From an uncultured Pseudomonadales bacterium (lineage in GTDB: Bacteria > Pseudomonadota > Gammaproteobacteria > Pseudomonadales > Azotimanducaceae), in assembly GCA_958296025.1 (NCBI GenBank), contig OY282430.1, positions 1,984,001 through 2,048,000 of the forward strand: a stretch of 64,000 nt of DNA. The letters run 5' to 3'. Position 1 is the stretch's first letter. Every line of letters starts with the position of its first letter. The notes below the pieces were generated by a model. It did not search any database and was not told where the DNA came from. It saw only the letters and a list, made by a program, of their open reading frames with translations. This document shows positions 9,078 through 21,620 of this stretch, in pieces. A program made the translations under genes and the position numbers.

Positions 9078-9240
9078 CGGACCCCCTAATTTGTCCGCAT
9101 GGACCACGACGCCGCGCACAAGTACATCCACGGCCTGCCCGAAGTGGCGGCCGATTTGCTGCGCCTTGTCGCCTCGGGCTGGGTGGGTGAGCTGGACCTC
9201 TCCACCGTGGGGGACCGTTCTTCGGGGTGTCTGGGCACCC
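9078..9240 (+). pseudogene. Truncated Rpn-family gene, 5' fragment (direct repeat copy B)
   Basis: This fragment starts with the same 21-base leader and ATG (9099) as the intact rpn gene and encodes about 47 matching residues (YIHGLPEVAADLLRLVASGW). It then diverges into the metH leader. Together with copy A it forms a direct repeat of about 160 bases, 1.58 kb apart. It is a remnant, not a working gene. Confidence 0.75.
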
Positions 9241-9279
9241 AGCATGAACTCCATTCAAGTTGCGCGACCATAACTCTAA

Positions 9280-9307
9280 TTGCTGAAACGGGCCTGCTCC
9301 CTATACT
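9280..9307 (+). promoter_or_regulatory. Probable sigma-70 promoter of metH
   Basis: TTGCTG at 9280-9285 and TATACT at 9302-9307 are separated by 16 bases, about 70 bases before the metH ATG. It lies in the only gene-free stretch upstream of metH, immediately right of the mobile debris. No cobalamin or SAM/SAH riboswitch consensus was found in the leader. Confidence 0.4.
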
Positions 9308-9378
9308 CATTGGCACTTCACCACGCACAGGAGGGGTTGCCGCTTGGGCGTCAGCCCGCCGGCAATGCCGGCCCCGCC

Positions 9379-13032
<3,654 letters not shown>

Positions 13033-13109
13033 CGACGCCCAGCGTTTGTTTGCCCGCCACTCCAGTTGATCTGAGCCGTCGCCCTTAGTAGCCCTGCAAG
13101 GCCAAATCA

Positions 13110-13129
13110 AAGGGACCGACGTTTCCCTT
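13110..13129 (+). terminator. Weak hairpin after metH
   Basis: AAGGGA and TCCCTT form a 6-base stem around an 8-base loop, 78 bases after the metH stop. There is no T-tract, so if it ends transcription it does so inefficiently or with other factors. Confidence 0.2.
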
Positions 13130-13221
13130 CGGGCTTCGGGCGGCCTTGGTCACGCCGACGAGCATTTGGGAAACGCACGACCCATCTTGCGGCTTGGGGC
13201 ATTGGGCCGGCAGTTAGCCAT

Positions 13222-13243
13222 TTGGTTCTATGCATAGACCCAA
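13222..13243. promoter_or_regulatory. 22-base near-perfect palindrome upstream of cysI (candidate operator)
   Basis: TTGG(T)TCTATGCATAGA(C)CCAA reads the same on both strands except for one mismatched pair, with a perfect 12-base core TCTATGCATAGA. It lies 67 bases before the cysI ATG in a 277-base intergenic region. The spacing and symmetry suit binding of a dimeric regulator. No regulator gene is adjacent, so its identity is open. Confidence 0.5.
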
Positions 13244-13309
13244 TCGTCTCCGTTACCGTTAAACCAAGATGTTAGGGTGTTTTTTCTCAGCGGTTTGGCC
13301 ATCCACCCC

Positions 13310-14965
13310 ATGTATCGCTACGACAGCTTCGACCAGCAATTCGTCGATGAGCGGGTCGCCCACTTCCGCGATCAGACCAAGCGTTATCTGGCCGGCGAAC
13401 TCGGCGACGACGAGTTCCTGCAACTGCGCCTGCGCAATGGGCTGTACATTCAGCGCCTAGCGCCCATGCTGCGGGTGGCGGTTCCCTACGGCACCCTTTC
13501 CAGCCGCCAATTGCGCATGTTGGCGCATATCTCCCGCCATTACGACCGCGGCTACGGCCATCTCAGCACCCGCCAAAACATGCAGTTCAACTGGCCGGAA
13601 CTGGCGGAAGTGCCGGATATTCTGGCGGACTTGGCGACCGTGCAGATGCATGCCATCCAGACCAGTGGCAACTGCATCCGCAACGTCACCACCGATGAGT
13701 TCGCTGGAGTGGCCGAAGACGAGGCGGTGGACCCTCGCCCCTACTGCGAGCTGCTCCGCCAATGGTCCACCAGCCATCCGGAGTTCGACTGGCTGCCGCG
13801 CAAGTTCAAGATCGCCGTCACCGGCGCGGCGGCGGACCGGGCCGCGGTCAACGTCCACGACATCGGCGTCATCGCCCGCAAGCAAGGCGGTGAGGTGGTC
13901 TTTGACATCCTCGCCGGCGGCGGCCTAGGGCGCACCCCGGCCATCGGCGCGTTGCTTCGGGAAGGGCTGCCGGCCCGCCACCTGCTGACCTACATCGAAG
14001 CCATCATGCGCACCTACAACCGCTACGGACGGCGGGACAACAAATACAAGGCGCGCATCAAGATCCTCGTGCGAGCCATGACCGCCGAGGGCTTCAAGGC
14101 CAAGGTGGATGCCGAGTGGGCGCAACTCAGGGGCTCGCCAAGCATCCTAAGCGAAGAGATCATCGGGCGGATGGCCGCCCACTTCGAGCCGTCCCCCTAC
14201 CCCCAACGCCCCGGCGCCGCGGAGGCGTTGGCCGCGCAGCGGCTACGGAACCCCGCCTTCAACCGTTGGGTGCGGCACAACGTCTCGCCGCACAAGCAAG
14301 ACGGCTACGCCATCGCTGTGCTATCGACCAAGGAGACCGGCACCCCGCCCGGCGACGTCTCCGATGCGCAGATGGAGGCGGTGGCGGATTGGGCGGACGC
14401 CTACGGCTTCGGCGAGGTGCGCATCTCCCACCAGCAGAACTTCGTCCTGCCGGATGTGGGGCAGGAGCAGCTTTACTCCCTGTGGCAAGCGGCCGTCACC
14501 CACCGACTCGGCACCGCCAATCGGGGCCTCGCCACGGACATCATCTGCTGCCCCGGCGGGGATTACTGCTCCTTGGCCAACGCCAAGTCCATCCCCGTGG
14601 CGGAGGCCCTGCAGCAGCAACTGGAGGACTACGACTACCTCCACGACCTCGGCGAACTGGACCTCAACATTTCCGGCTGCATGAACGCCTGCGGCCATCA
14701 CCACGTCGGCCACATCGGCATTCTGGGGGTGGACAAGAAGGGGCGCGAGTTCTATCAGGTGTCCATCGGCGGGCACAGCGGCGCGGACGCCTCCCTCGGT
14801 CAGATCATGGGGCCTTCCTTCTCCCGCGCCGAGGTGCCGAATGTCATCAGCGATATCTTGGATGTCTATCTGGCCTACCGCATTGAGGACGAGAGCTTCC
14901 TGCACTGCTTTCGGCGCATCGGCATGGCGCCGTTCAAGGAGCGGGCCTATGCCAAGGCTGCTTAG
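13310..14965 (+). CDS. cysI: Nitrite/sulfite reductase, siroheme hemoprotein (CysI type)
   Basis: A 551-residue enzyme of assimilatory sulfate reduction that reduces sulfite to sulfide. Two ferredoxin-like/siroheme repeats are visible. The four cysteines for the [4Fe-4S]-siroheme centre are Cys414 and Cys420 (CCPGGDYC) and Cys457 and Cys461 (GCMNACGHH). The substrate-side arginine and lysine region HLSTRQNMQ is present. ATG 13310 (MYRYDSF) matches related proteins; a GTG at 13277 would add 11 residues. The next gene, DUF934, overlaps it by 17 bases, the common cysI partner arrangement in gammaproteobacteria. No cysH or cysJ is present in the window. Confidence 0.93.
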   Translation: MYRYDSFDQQFVDERVAHFRDQTKRYLAGELGDDEFLQLRLRNGLYIQRLAPMLRVAVPYGTLSSRQLRMLAHISRHYDRGYGHLSTRQNMQFNWPELAEVPDILADLATVQMHAIQTSGNCIRNVTTDEFAGVAEDEAVDPRPYCELLRQWSTSHPEFDWLPRKFKIAVTGAAADRAAVNVHDIGVIARKQGGEVVFDILAGGGLGRTPAIGALLREGLPARHLLTYIEAIMRTYNRYGRRDNKYKARIKILVRAMTAEGFKAKVDAEWAQLRGSPSILSEEIIGRMAAHFEPSPYPQRPGAAEALAAQRLRNPAFNRWVRHNVSPHKQDGYAIAVLSTKETGTPPGDVSDAQMEAVADWADAYGFGEVRISHQQNFVLPDVGQEQLYSLWQAAVTHRLGTANRGLATDIICCPGGDYCSLANAKSIPVAEALQQQLEDYDYLHDLGELDLNISGCMNACGHHHVGHIGILGVDKKGREFYQVSIGGHSGADASLGQIMGPSFSRAEVPNVISDILDVYLAYRIEDESFLHCFRRIGMAPFKERAYAKAA

Positions 14966-15401
14966 GTTGAACGGCGAACTCGGGCCGCCGCCGGAACTGC
15001 TGGAGGCCGGCCAGTGGACGCCGGAGAGGGGCTTGGGCGTTAAGCTGGCGGTGGATGCGGAGATCGACGAGCGCTGGCTGGCCGCGCCCCTGATCGCCAT
15101 TGACTTTCCCGCCTTCAACGACGGCCGCGGCCTGTCCCTGGCCGTGCTGCTGCGCACCCGCCACGGCTACGCTGGGGACCTCGTCGCCGTCGGCGCGGTG
15201 CATGAGGACCTGCTGCACTACATGCAACGCTGCGGCTTCAACGGTTTTGTGCTCTACAAGAAAGAGTCTCCCCCGACGACCACATTGCACCCCTATTCGG
15301 ATTATTATCAGGCTTCGGCTGTCGAACCGCGGCCGGCCTATCGTCGAATGGGGGCGCCGCCATCCATCAGTTCTCGGACATCGCCAATTCCTTCTTCCTG
15401 A
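14949..15401 (+). CDS. DUF934 family protein (sulfite-reduction associated)
   Basis: A 150-residue protein with the DUF934 signature (DFPAFNDGRGLSLAVLLRTR, then GDLVAVGAVHEDLL and MQRCGFNGF). This family is regularly encoded with CysI-type sulfite reductase and is thought to assist it, though its biochemistry is not settled. The start ATG lies inside the cysI 3' end. The family normally finishes near PAYRR. Here about 17 extra residues follow and overlap the next gene in another frame, suggesting a lost stop codon. Confidence 0.85.
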   Translation: MPRLLRLNGELGPPPELLEAGQWTPERGLGVKLAVDAEIDERWLAAPLIAIDFPAFNDGRGLSLAVLLRTRHGYAGDLVAVGAVHEDLLHYMQRCGFNGFVLYKKESPPTTTLHPYSDYYQASAVEPRPAYRRMGAPPSISSRTSPIPSS

Positions 15402-16537
15402 TCTTCTCCGGGGCCGCGGCGCTGGCCGCCTTGGCCCTGTACGGCCGTCAGCCGCTGATCGTCGCCTACATCGCCATCGGCGTCCTGTTCGGTCCGCACG
15501 GCCTTTCCTTGGTGACGGACGCCGACCTGCTGGCCGAGATCGCCGAATTCGGCATCATCTTCCTGCTGTTCCTGATCGGCTTGGACATGCAACCGGCCAA
15601 GCTGACGCGGATGTTCGGCAAGTCTTTGCTGACCGCCCTCGGCACCTCGGCGACCTTCTTCGCCATCGGCTTCGGCCTGATGGCGGCCTTCGGCTACGGC
15701 TGGCGGGCTGCCGCCGTAACCGGCATGGCGGTGACTTTCTCCAGCACCATCCTGGGGGTGAAGCTGCTGCCGGCCACCATCCTGCACCACAAGCACATCG
15801 GCGAGATGGTGGTCGGCCTACTGCTACTGCAGGACCTGTTCGCCATCATCGCCTTGGTGCTGGTGGCCGGCTACGGCGGCGATACGGAATCCACCCTGGC
15901 CAGCCTGGCCGCCATCGTCATCTCCCTGCCGGCCTTGGCCGCGGCGGCCTACTTGGCGGTGCGCTTCCTGGTGCTGCCGCTGTTTCGGCGCTTCGACAGC
16001 TACCATGAGTTCATCTTCCTGCTGTCCCTCGGCTGGTGCCTAGGGGTCGCCTCCGTCGCCGCCATGGCCGGGCTTTCCCTAGCCATCGGCGCCTTCATCG
16101 CCGGGGTGGCCTTGGCCACCCATCCCATCTCCATCTACATTGCCGAGAGTCTGCGCCCGATTCGGGACTTCTTCCTAGTGTTGTTCTTCTTTACGGTGGG
16201 CGCGGCGCTGGACGTGGGCATGGCCTTGCAGTTGGCGCTGCCCACCGTGCTGCTGGCCGGCATTCTGGTCGTCGCCAAGCCAGCAGTCTTCGCCGTTCTG
16301 CTGCGCTGGCAGGGGGAGCGGCGCAAGGACGCCTGGGAGGTGGGCTTTCGGTTGGGGCAGGCTTCGGAGTTTTCCCTGCTGCTCTGCGCCGTGGCCCTAT
16401 CCGCCGGGCTGTTGGACAGCGAGGCCGCCTACGTCATTCAGGCGGCGACCATTCTGACGCTGATCGTCTCCAGCTATCTGGTGGTGTTCCGCTACGCCAG
16501 CCCCATCGCCATGAAGGCACCCTTGCGGCAGGATTAA
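15362..16537 (+). CDS. CPA2-type cation/proton antiporter (KefB-like), non-standard start
   Basis: An integral membrane antiporter of the monovalent cation:proton antiporter-2 family with about 11 helices. Hallmarks include GVLFGPHG, FLLFLIGLD, TFSSTILGVKLL and LGQASEFSLLL. There is no TrkA-N or RCK regulatory domain. The conserved first helix is encoded from about 15362 (HQFSDIANSFFLIFSG). No ATG, GTG or TTG exists in this frame between the stop at 15203 and a TTG at 15431, which would cut into that helix. I therefore mark ATC 15362, preceded by GGGGG, as the likely start. A sequence error or a shorter protein from 15431 are alternatives. It overlaps the DUF934 gene by 40 bases. Confidence 0.8.
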   Translation: MHQFSDIANSFFLIFSGAAALAALALYGRQPLIVAYIAIGVLFGPHGLSLVTDADLLAEIAEFGIIFLLFLIGLDMQPAKLTRMFGKSLLTALGTSATFFAIGFGLMAAFGYGWRAAAVTGMAVTFSSTILGVKLLPATILHHKHIGEMVVGLLLLQDLFAIIALVLVAGYGGDTESTLASLAAIVISLPALAAAAYLAVRFLVLPLFRRFDSYHEFIFLLSLGWCLGVASVAAMAGLSLAIGAFIAGVALATHPISIYIAESLRPIRDFFLVLFFFTVGAALDVGMALQLALPTVLLAGILVVAKPAVFAVLLRWQGERRKDAWEVGFRLGQASEFSLLLCAVALSAGLLDSEAAYVIQAATILTLIVSSYLVVFRYASPIAMKAPLRQD

Positions 16538-16626
16538 GCCGCGCCAAGGAAGCCCAACGGCAAGGAGGGAAAGGGTAGCAGGGCGGGTGCCGCCTAGGCA
16601 AGACCTCGCCCCCACAGGACGTCCCG

Positions 16627-17946
16627 CTAGCCCTGTTCCGCCCGCCCCGGCAGCCAAGCCGCCAGCCGCTTGAGGCCAGTTTCCACTTGGGCGAGCACCC
16701 GCTCCCAAGGCTTCTTGTGCTCCACCCAGCGCACCTCAAAGACATCGGCGTCCCGGCAGCGCCGCATCAGGTACTCATCGCTGGTCATGATGGCGTCCAC
16801 CAGGTTCAACTCAATGGCGCGGCGGCCGTACCAGGCTTCGCCGGTGGCCACCTTCTCCAAGTCCACGCCGGGGCGCTTGTCGGTGACAAACTCCTGAAAC
16901 AGGGTATGCAGGTCCTCCAGCTCCTCGGTGAGCTTGCGCCGGCCTTCCTCGGTGTTTTCACCCAACACCGTTAGGGTGCGCTTGTAGCGACCGGCGGTAA
17001 TGACCTCCACATCCACGTCATGCTTCTTCAACAAGCGATGAATGTTGGGAATTTCCGCCACCACGCCGATGGAGCCGACCACCGCGAAGGGGGCGGCGAT
17101 CACTTGATTGGCCACCGCCGCCATCAGGTAGCCGCCGCTGGCCGCCACCTGATCCACCGCCACCACCAGCTTCAGGCCCCGCTCCCGCACCCGTTGCAAC
17201 TGCGAGGCGGCTAAGCCGTAGCCATGCACCCGGCCGCCGAAGCTCTTAACCCTGGCCACCACCTCATCGCCATCCTCGGCCTTGCTGAGGATGGCATTGA
17301 TCTCGTGGCGCAGAAAGGACACCTTGGAGGCATCCAGGTCCCCCTCAAAGGCCAGCGCGTACACTCGGTGCCGGCGCCCGCCATCGGCTGCGCCAACAGC
17401 ATCGGGGCCGACCGCCGCAACGCCCTCTGACCGGGAGGCGACCACCTCCGCATCAGTTCCAACTTCGCCAGCACCAGTTTCACCGCTTGCTTGGTCCGCA
17501 TCGCCCGCGCCCTGCTCGGATGCAGCGGCGCAATCCTCGGTCGGGGCCGAAGCAGCCGCCGACGCCTTCGCGGCATCGTCTTCCTCGGCCGGCCCTTCGG
17601 CTTCGGCTGCACCCTGCTCGCCAGCCGCTTCCCGCGCTTGCGCCTGTTTGGCCGCCAACTTTGCCTCCTGGGCCGCCCGCTTCGCCTCCTGTTTGGCCTT
17701 CTTGGCCTGCGCCTTGGCCTCGCGCCGCGCCTGACGACGGTACTGGCTTGGCGTCAGCATGGCCTGCTCAAGGCCGTGGCGCAGATTGTCCAGATAGTCG
17801 TTGTAGCGGATCACCTCCAGCACACCCGGCGGCTCGTGGCGTCGGCGTGAGCTGATGGTGACCGCCGCCGACAGCACGACGAGGATGCCGATCACCACTG
17901 TCGCCACTTCCGCCAGAAACACCAGATACTGATACAAGTAGTTCAT
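16627..17946 (-). CDS. sohB: SohB-like inner-membrane signal-peptide-peptidase-family protease
   Basis: A 439-residue S49-family protease, longer than the usual roughly 350 residues. An N-terminal membrane helix (about 5-30) anchors it. A Lys/Ala/Glu-rich linker (about 70-190) replaces the usual short spacer. The protease domain follows with nucleophile Ser270 (VAASGGYLMA) and general base Lys322 (GRYKRTLTV, then GENTEEGR). It probably cleaves membrane or periplasmic peptides. ATG 17946 (MNYLYQYL) is preferred over the in-frame ATG 9 codons upstream because it starts directly at the membrane helix. It is convergent with the CPA2 gene and divergent from nhaB. Confidence 0.92.
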   Translation of the reverse strand: MNYLYQYLVFLAEVATVVIGILVVLSAAVTISSRRRHEPPGVLEVIRYNDYLDNLRHGLEQAMLTPSQYRRQARREAKAQAKKAKQEAKRAAQEAKLAAKQAQAREAAGEQGAAEAEGPAEEDDAAKASAAASAPTEDCAAASEQGAGDADQASGETGAGEVGTDAEVVASRSEGVAAVGPDAVGAADGGRRHRVYALAFEGDLDASKVSFLRHEINAILSKAEDGDEVVARVKSFGGRVHGYGLAASQLQRVRERGLKLVVAVDQVAASGGYLMAAVANQVIAAPFAVVGSIGVVAEIPNIHRLLKKHDVDVEVITAGRYKRTLTVLGENTEEGRRKLTEELEDLHTLFQEFVTDKRPGVDLEKVATGEAWYGRRAIELNLVDAIMTSDEYLMRRCRDADVFEVRWVEHKKPWERVLAQVETGLKRLAAWLPGRAEQG

Positions 17947-18211
17947 AACCGCTCGCCCGTCAAAATGCGGCATACTTTAATGGTTCAAGACAAGCGGAGC
18001 TACAAAAAAACCGCTGTAAGGCTTGCTTGACGAGGCGGCACCAAGAAAAATGGCGTCGCCTTGCGGCATACCAACCAACGGCTGCGGCTTCACTGGCGTC
18101 GGCTTGGGTTGTTGACTTGCCAAGGTCAGAGAAGCCGGCAAGTCATTGCCAATGCCCGGCAGGGGCCAGTGACCGCCGCCGGCGCTGGAGAAAACGGCCT
18201 TAAGGAGCAAC

Positions 18212-19714
18212 ATGAACGACGTCACCAGCGCCTTTTGGCACAACTTTCTCGGCCATGCGCCCCGTTGGTACAAGTTGACCATCATCGGCTTTCTAGTCGC
18301 CAACCCCATCCTGCTATTCGTCTTTGGGCCAGTGATCGCCGGCTGGGTGCTGGTGCTTGAGTTCATTTTCACCCTAGCCATGGCCTTGACCTGCTACCCC
18401 TTGCAGCCAGGCGGCCTGCTGGCCTTGGAGGCCGTGGTGTTTGGCATGACCACAGCGGACGCCATCCGCATGGAGGTGTTCAACAACTTCCCGGTGATCC
18501 TGCTGCTGATGTTCATGGTGGCCGGCATCTTCTTCATGAAGGAACTGCTGCTGTTCACCTTCACCAAGATCCTGCTCGGCATCCGCTCCAAGACCCTGCT
18601 CGCCTTTCTGTTCACCTCCGTTGCCGCCGTTCTTTCCGCCTTTCTAGACGCTTTAACCGTGATCGCGGTGGTCATCAGCGTCGCCGCCGGCTTCTACGCC
18701 GTTTATGAAAAGGTGGCCTCCAGCGAAGTGTTCGGCGACGACGGCTTCGACCGGGACGACAACCGGGAGTCGGTCGTCCGGCATCGGCAAGACCTGGAGC
18801 AGTTTCGCGCCTTCCTACGCACCTTGCTGATGCACGGCGCTGTCGGCACCGCCTTGGGCGGGGTCTGCACCACCGTCGGGGAGCCGCAGAACCTGTTGAT
18901 CGCCCATCGTCTGGAATGGACCTTCTTGGAGTTCTTCCAACGGATGTCGCCAGTGACCATGCCGGTGCTGGGCGTCGGCTTGATCTGCTGCGTCCTCTGG
19001 GAGAAGCTCAAGCTGGTCGGCTACGGTGTGCAAATGCCCTCGGCGGTGCGCGAAGTGCTGCGCCGCTACGAAGACGCCGAAACAGCCGCTCGCACCCACA
19101 GGGACGCTGCCCGGCTGTGCATTCAAGGCATTGCCGGCCTACTGCTGGTGGCTGCGCTGGCCTTTCATGTGGCGGAGGTGGGGCTGATCGGGTTGATGGT
19201 GATCGTGGTGCAAACCGCCTTCAACGGCGTGATCCGGGAACATCAGCTAGGCAAGGCGTTCGAGGAGGCCCTGCCGTTCACCTCACTGTTGGTGGTGTTC
19301 TTCGCCATCGTCGCGGTCATCGAAAGCCAGCACCTGTTCGCGCCCGTCCTGCAGTACGTTCTGAGCTTGGATGAAGCCGTTCAGCCCGGCATGTTCTACA
19401 TCGCCAACGGCGTGTTGTCCGCCATCAGCGACAACGTGTTTGTCGCCACGGTTTACATCAACCAGGTGCATGACGCCTTTGTAACGGGCCGCATCAGCCG
19501 AGAACACTTCGACCTGTTGGCGGTGGCCATCAACACCGGCACCAACATCCCCAGCATCGCCACTCCCAACGGCCAAGCCGCCTTCCTGTTCCTGTTGACC
19601 TCGTCGGTGGCGCCCTTGGTGCGGCTTTCCTACATGCGCATGGTCATCATGGCCTTGCCCTACACCATCGTGTTAGGACTGACCGGCTGGCTGGCGGTAC
19701 ATTTCCTGCTGTAG
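18212..19714 (+). CDS. nhaB: Na+/H+ antiporter NhaB
   Basis: A 500-residue polytopic membrane protein with clear NhaB sequence ([15 protein letters not shown] at the N-terminus, [31 protein letters not shown]). It exports sodium using the proton gradient and supports salt and alkali tolerance. AAGGAG lies 5 bases before the ATG. It stands alone and converges on dnaQ. With the CPA2 antiporter it gives two cation/proton antiporters within 4.4 kb, which would suit a saline habitat (inference). Confidence 0.97.
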   Translation: MNDVTSAFWHNFLGHAPRWYKLTIIGFLVANPILLFVFGPVIAGWVLVLEFIFTLAMALTCYPLQPGGLLALEAVVFGMTTADAIRMEVFNNFPVILLLMFMVAGIFFMKELLLFTFTKILLGIRSKTLLAFLFTSVAAVLSAFLDALTVIAVVISVAAGFYAVYEKVASSEVFGDDGFDRDDNRESVVRHRQDLEQFRAFLRTLLMHGAVGTALGGVCTTVGEPQNLLIAHRLEWTFLEFFQRMSPVTMPVLGVGLICCVLWEKLKLVGYGVQMPSAVREVLRRYEDAETAARTHRDAARLCIQGIAGLLLVAALAFHVAEVGLIGLMVIVVQTAFNGVIREHQLGKAFEEALPFTSLLVVFFAIVAVIESQHLFAPVLQYVLSLDEAVQPGMFYIANGVLSAISDNVFVATVYINQVHDAFVTGRISREHFDLLAVAINTGTNIPSIATPNGQAAFLFLLTSSVAPLVRLSYMRMVIMALPYTIVLGLTGWLAVHFLL

Positions 19715-19764
19715 GGGGCCTAACCAGCGGCGGCGCTTAAGGGAGCGGCGCCGGGCGCACTGGC

Positions 19765-20442
19765 CTAGCCGGCCAAGCGGGCCATCATCCGCTCGTGCCG
19801 GGCCACTTCCTCGGCATTGGCGACGATCACCTTGAGCTTGGGGCGATCCGCCGGCAAGGGCTCAAACTCCGGGGCCGCGCCGCCGTCCAATTCCTGCCCC
19901 TGACCGCCGCCGAACGCATCGGTCTGGCCGCCGGTCATCGCCAAATAGACGTCCGCCAGGATTTCCGCATCCAGCAGGGCGCCGTGGTTGGTGCGGGCGC
20001 TGTTATCCACATGGCAGCGTCGGCACAGGGCGTCTAGGTTGTTCTTTTGACCGGGCCACTTGTTTCTGGCCAAGGCTAGGGAGTCGGTCACCTTGCAGAG
20101 CTTCTCGACCCGGCGCCGCTCACCCGGCAAAAGGGAAAGTTCGTGGTTCAAAAAGCCTAAGTCAAAGGGGGCGTTGTGCATGATGAGCTCCGCGCCCTCC
20201 ACGAAGCGCATCAGGGCTTCGGCCACCTCGGCGAACTCGGGCTTGGCCGCCAAGAAGTCCTGAGTGATGCCATGCACCTCCAAGGCACCTTGGTCGATCT
20301 GCCGCTGCGGATTGACATATTCGTGAAACTGCGCACCGCTGCGCTGACGATCAATCAGTTCCACGCCGCCTATTTCGATGATGCGGTGGCCCTGGTCCCA
20401 CTCCAAGCCAGTGGTTTCCGTATCCAAGACAACCTGCCGCAT
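19765..20442 (-). CDS. dnaQ: DNA polymerase III epsilon subunit (3'-5' proofreading exonuclease)
   Basis: A 225-residue DEDDh exonuclease. The catalytic set is visible as Asp7 and Glu9 (DTETTG), Asp94 (HNAPFD), His153 and Asp158 (NHGALLDAE). The C-terminal tail (from about 175) is the region that contacts the polymerase alpha subunit. It follows rnhA on the same strand, 8 bases downstream, the classical rnhA-dnaQ neighbourhood, here in tandem rather than divergent as in E. coli. Confidence 0.96.
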   Translation of the reverse strand: MRQVVLDTETTGLEWDQGHRIIEIGGVELIDRQRSGAQFHEYVNPQRQIDQGALEVHGITQDFLAAKPEFAEVAEALMRFVEGAELIMHNAPFDLGFLNHELSLLPGERRRVEKLCKVTDSLALARNKWPGQKNNLDALCRRCHVDNSARTNHGALLDAEILADVYLAMTGGQTDAFGGGQGQELDGGAAPEFEPLPADRPKLKVIVANAEEVARHERMMARLAG

Positions 20443-20450
20443 GGTCCCCC

Positions 20451-20891
20451 CTATGCGTTTGCCGCCTGCATGGCGTCAATGGCGGCATTGGCGGCCCGAT
20501 CCGCCCTCTCGTTATCCAAGTGGCCGCTGTGACCTTTCACCCAACGCCATTCGACCTGGTGCCTCTGCGCCTGCTCATGCAGCCGCAGCCACAGATCCTG
20601 GTTCTTGACCGCCTTTTTCGCCGAGGTGCGCCAGCCGTTGGCCAGCCAAGCCGCCAGCCATTCGGTGATGCCCCTGCGTACGTACTCGGAGTCCGTGGTC
20701 AGCACCACTTGGCTACCGGCCTTGAGCTGCTCCAAGCCGACGATGGCCGCCATCAGCTCCATGCGGTTGTTGGTGGTCAGGGGTTCGGCACCCGTCACCA
20801 GCTTCTCCGCTTCCTTGTGGCGCAGCAGGGCGGCGAAGCCCCCCGGCCCCGGATTGCCTCGGCAAGCGCCATCGGTGTAGATCTCCACCAT
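20451..20891 (-). CDS. rnhA: Ribonuclease HI
   Basis: A 146-residue RNase HI that cuts RNA in RNA/DNA hybrids. All active-site acids are present: Asp7 ([11 protein letters not shown]), Glu45 (NNRMELMA), Asp67 (TTDSEYV) and Asp131 (NERADRAAN). The handle region [11 protein letters not shown] is intact. Its ATG shares one base with the TGA of the upstream methyltransferase gene (TGATG), so the two are translationally coupled. dnaQ follows. Confidence 0.97.
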   Translation of the reverse strand: MVEIYTDGACRGNPGPGGFAALLRHKEAEKLVTGAEPLTTNNRMELMAAIVGLEQLKAGSQVVLTTDSEYVRRGITEWLAAWLANGWRTSAKKAVKNQDLWLRLHEQAQRHQVEWRWVKGHSGHLDNERADRAANAAIDAMQAANA

Positions 20892-21577
20892 CAGGCTGTG
20901 GCCAGCTTGCGGTGAGGCAAGGGCTGCGACGGCGGCGTACGAAGGCCGTGGGCCTGCTTGATCGCGGAAAGCACCAGCACCGCGCCCAAGGGCGGCAGGG
21001 CGCGGCCAAGCCAAGCGGACGGCTTGCCGGCGGCTTGCCCGCCCAGGTTCAGTGGCGCCCCAAACCCCAAATAGGCGGGCGGTTCGTCGAGCTCGAAGCC
21101 GAGCAGCGCCAACCAGTCGAACAGGCGCAACGGATTGACGAACCTCCAGCCGGAGAACAGGTCCGGGCGAATGCGGCTGTACAGCTGGCGCAGCCCCCAA
21201 GCGCTGAAGCGGTTGAAGCCGCAGAGGATCAGCCGGCCGCCGGGGGCGATCACCCGCCCCACCTCACGCAGGGCTTGGCGAGGGTCCTCCTCCCGTTCCA
21301 GACTGTGGTGCAGCACAAGGTTATCGACGCTTTTGCTCGGCAGCGGCAGGGCGCAGAGACGGGCGACGAAGCAGGCCATGTCAAAGTTGACGGCCTCCCC
21401 AGGATGGCTGAGATACAGGCTCTTGCGCACCATGCAGCGCTTCAGCCCTTGAGTGGCGCAGGGCACGGGCCCGGCCCAAACCAGAAAGTCGCCGTGCAGG
21501 CGGCGCACCAGCTCGTCAAGCCGCGGTTGTTCCTCAGCCAGCAGCCTTTGCCCGAACCTAGTGCGCGGCCAATCCAC
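20891..21577 (-). CDS. Class I SAM-dependent methyltransferase-like protein
   Basis: About 228 residues. A methyltransferase fold is suggested by the post-I and motif IV-VI region [18 protein letters not shown] and [17 protein letters not shown], typical of methyltransferase type 11 proteins encoded next to rnhA (YafS-like position). The usual glycine-rich motif I is not obvious; the N-terminal part reads [17 protein letters not shown] instead, so activity is uncertain. I chose GTG 21577 because a longer frame would run back into ppiD antisense; GGAAA lies about 6 bases before it. Its stop overlaps the rnhA start. Confidence 0.8.
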   Translation of the reverse strand: MDWPRTRFGQRLLAEEQPRLDELVRRLHGDFLVWAGPVPCATQGLKRCMVRKSLYLSHPGEAVNFDMACFVARLCALPLPSKSVDNLVLHHSLEREEDPRQALREVGRVIAPGGRLILCGFNRFSAWGLRQLYSRIRPDLFSGWRFVNPLRLFDWLALLGFELDEPPAYLGFGAPLNLGGQAAGKPSAWLGRALPPLGAVLVLSAIKQAHGLRTPPSQPLPHRKLATA

Positions 21578-21620
21578 GACCGTTTCCGTCGTCCGCGTTG
21601 CCAGATTCCTGTGACAGATT

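Noticed and set aside
9241-9378. Possible cobalamin, SAM or SAH riboswitch before metH
   Set aside because: No B12-box or SAM/SAH consensus stems could be found in the 138-base leader; only a promoter-like pair and GC-rich sequence.
9337-9378. TTG 9337 as metH start after AGGAGG
   Set aside because: The spacing to the start is only about two bases and the extra 14 residues are not family-like; ATG 9379 fits known MetH starts.
17224-17855. Plus-strand frames opposite the sohB linker
   Set aside because: Low-complexity antisense of the Ala/Glu-rich linker, without starts or motifs.
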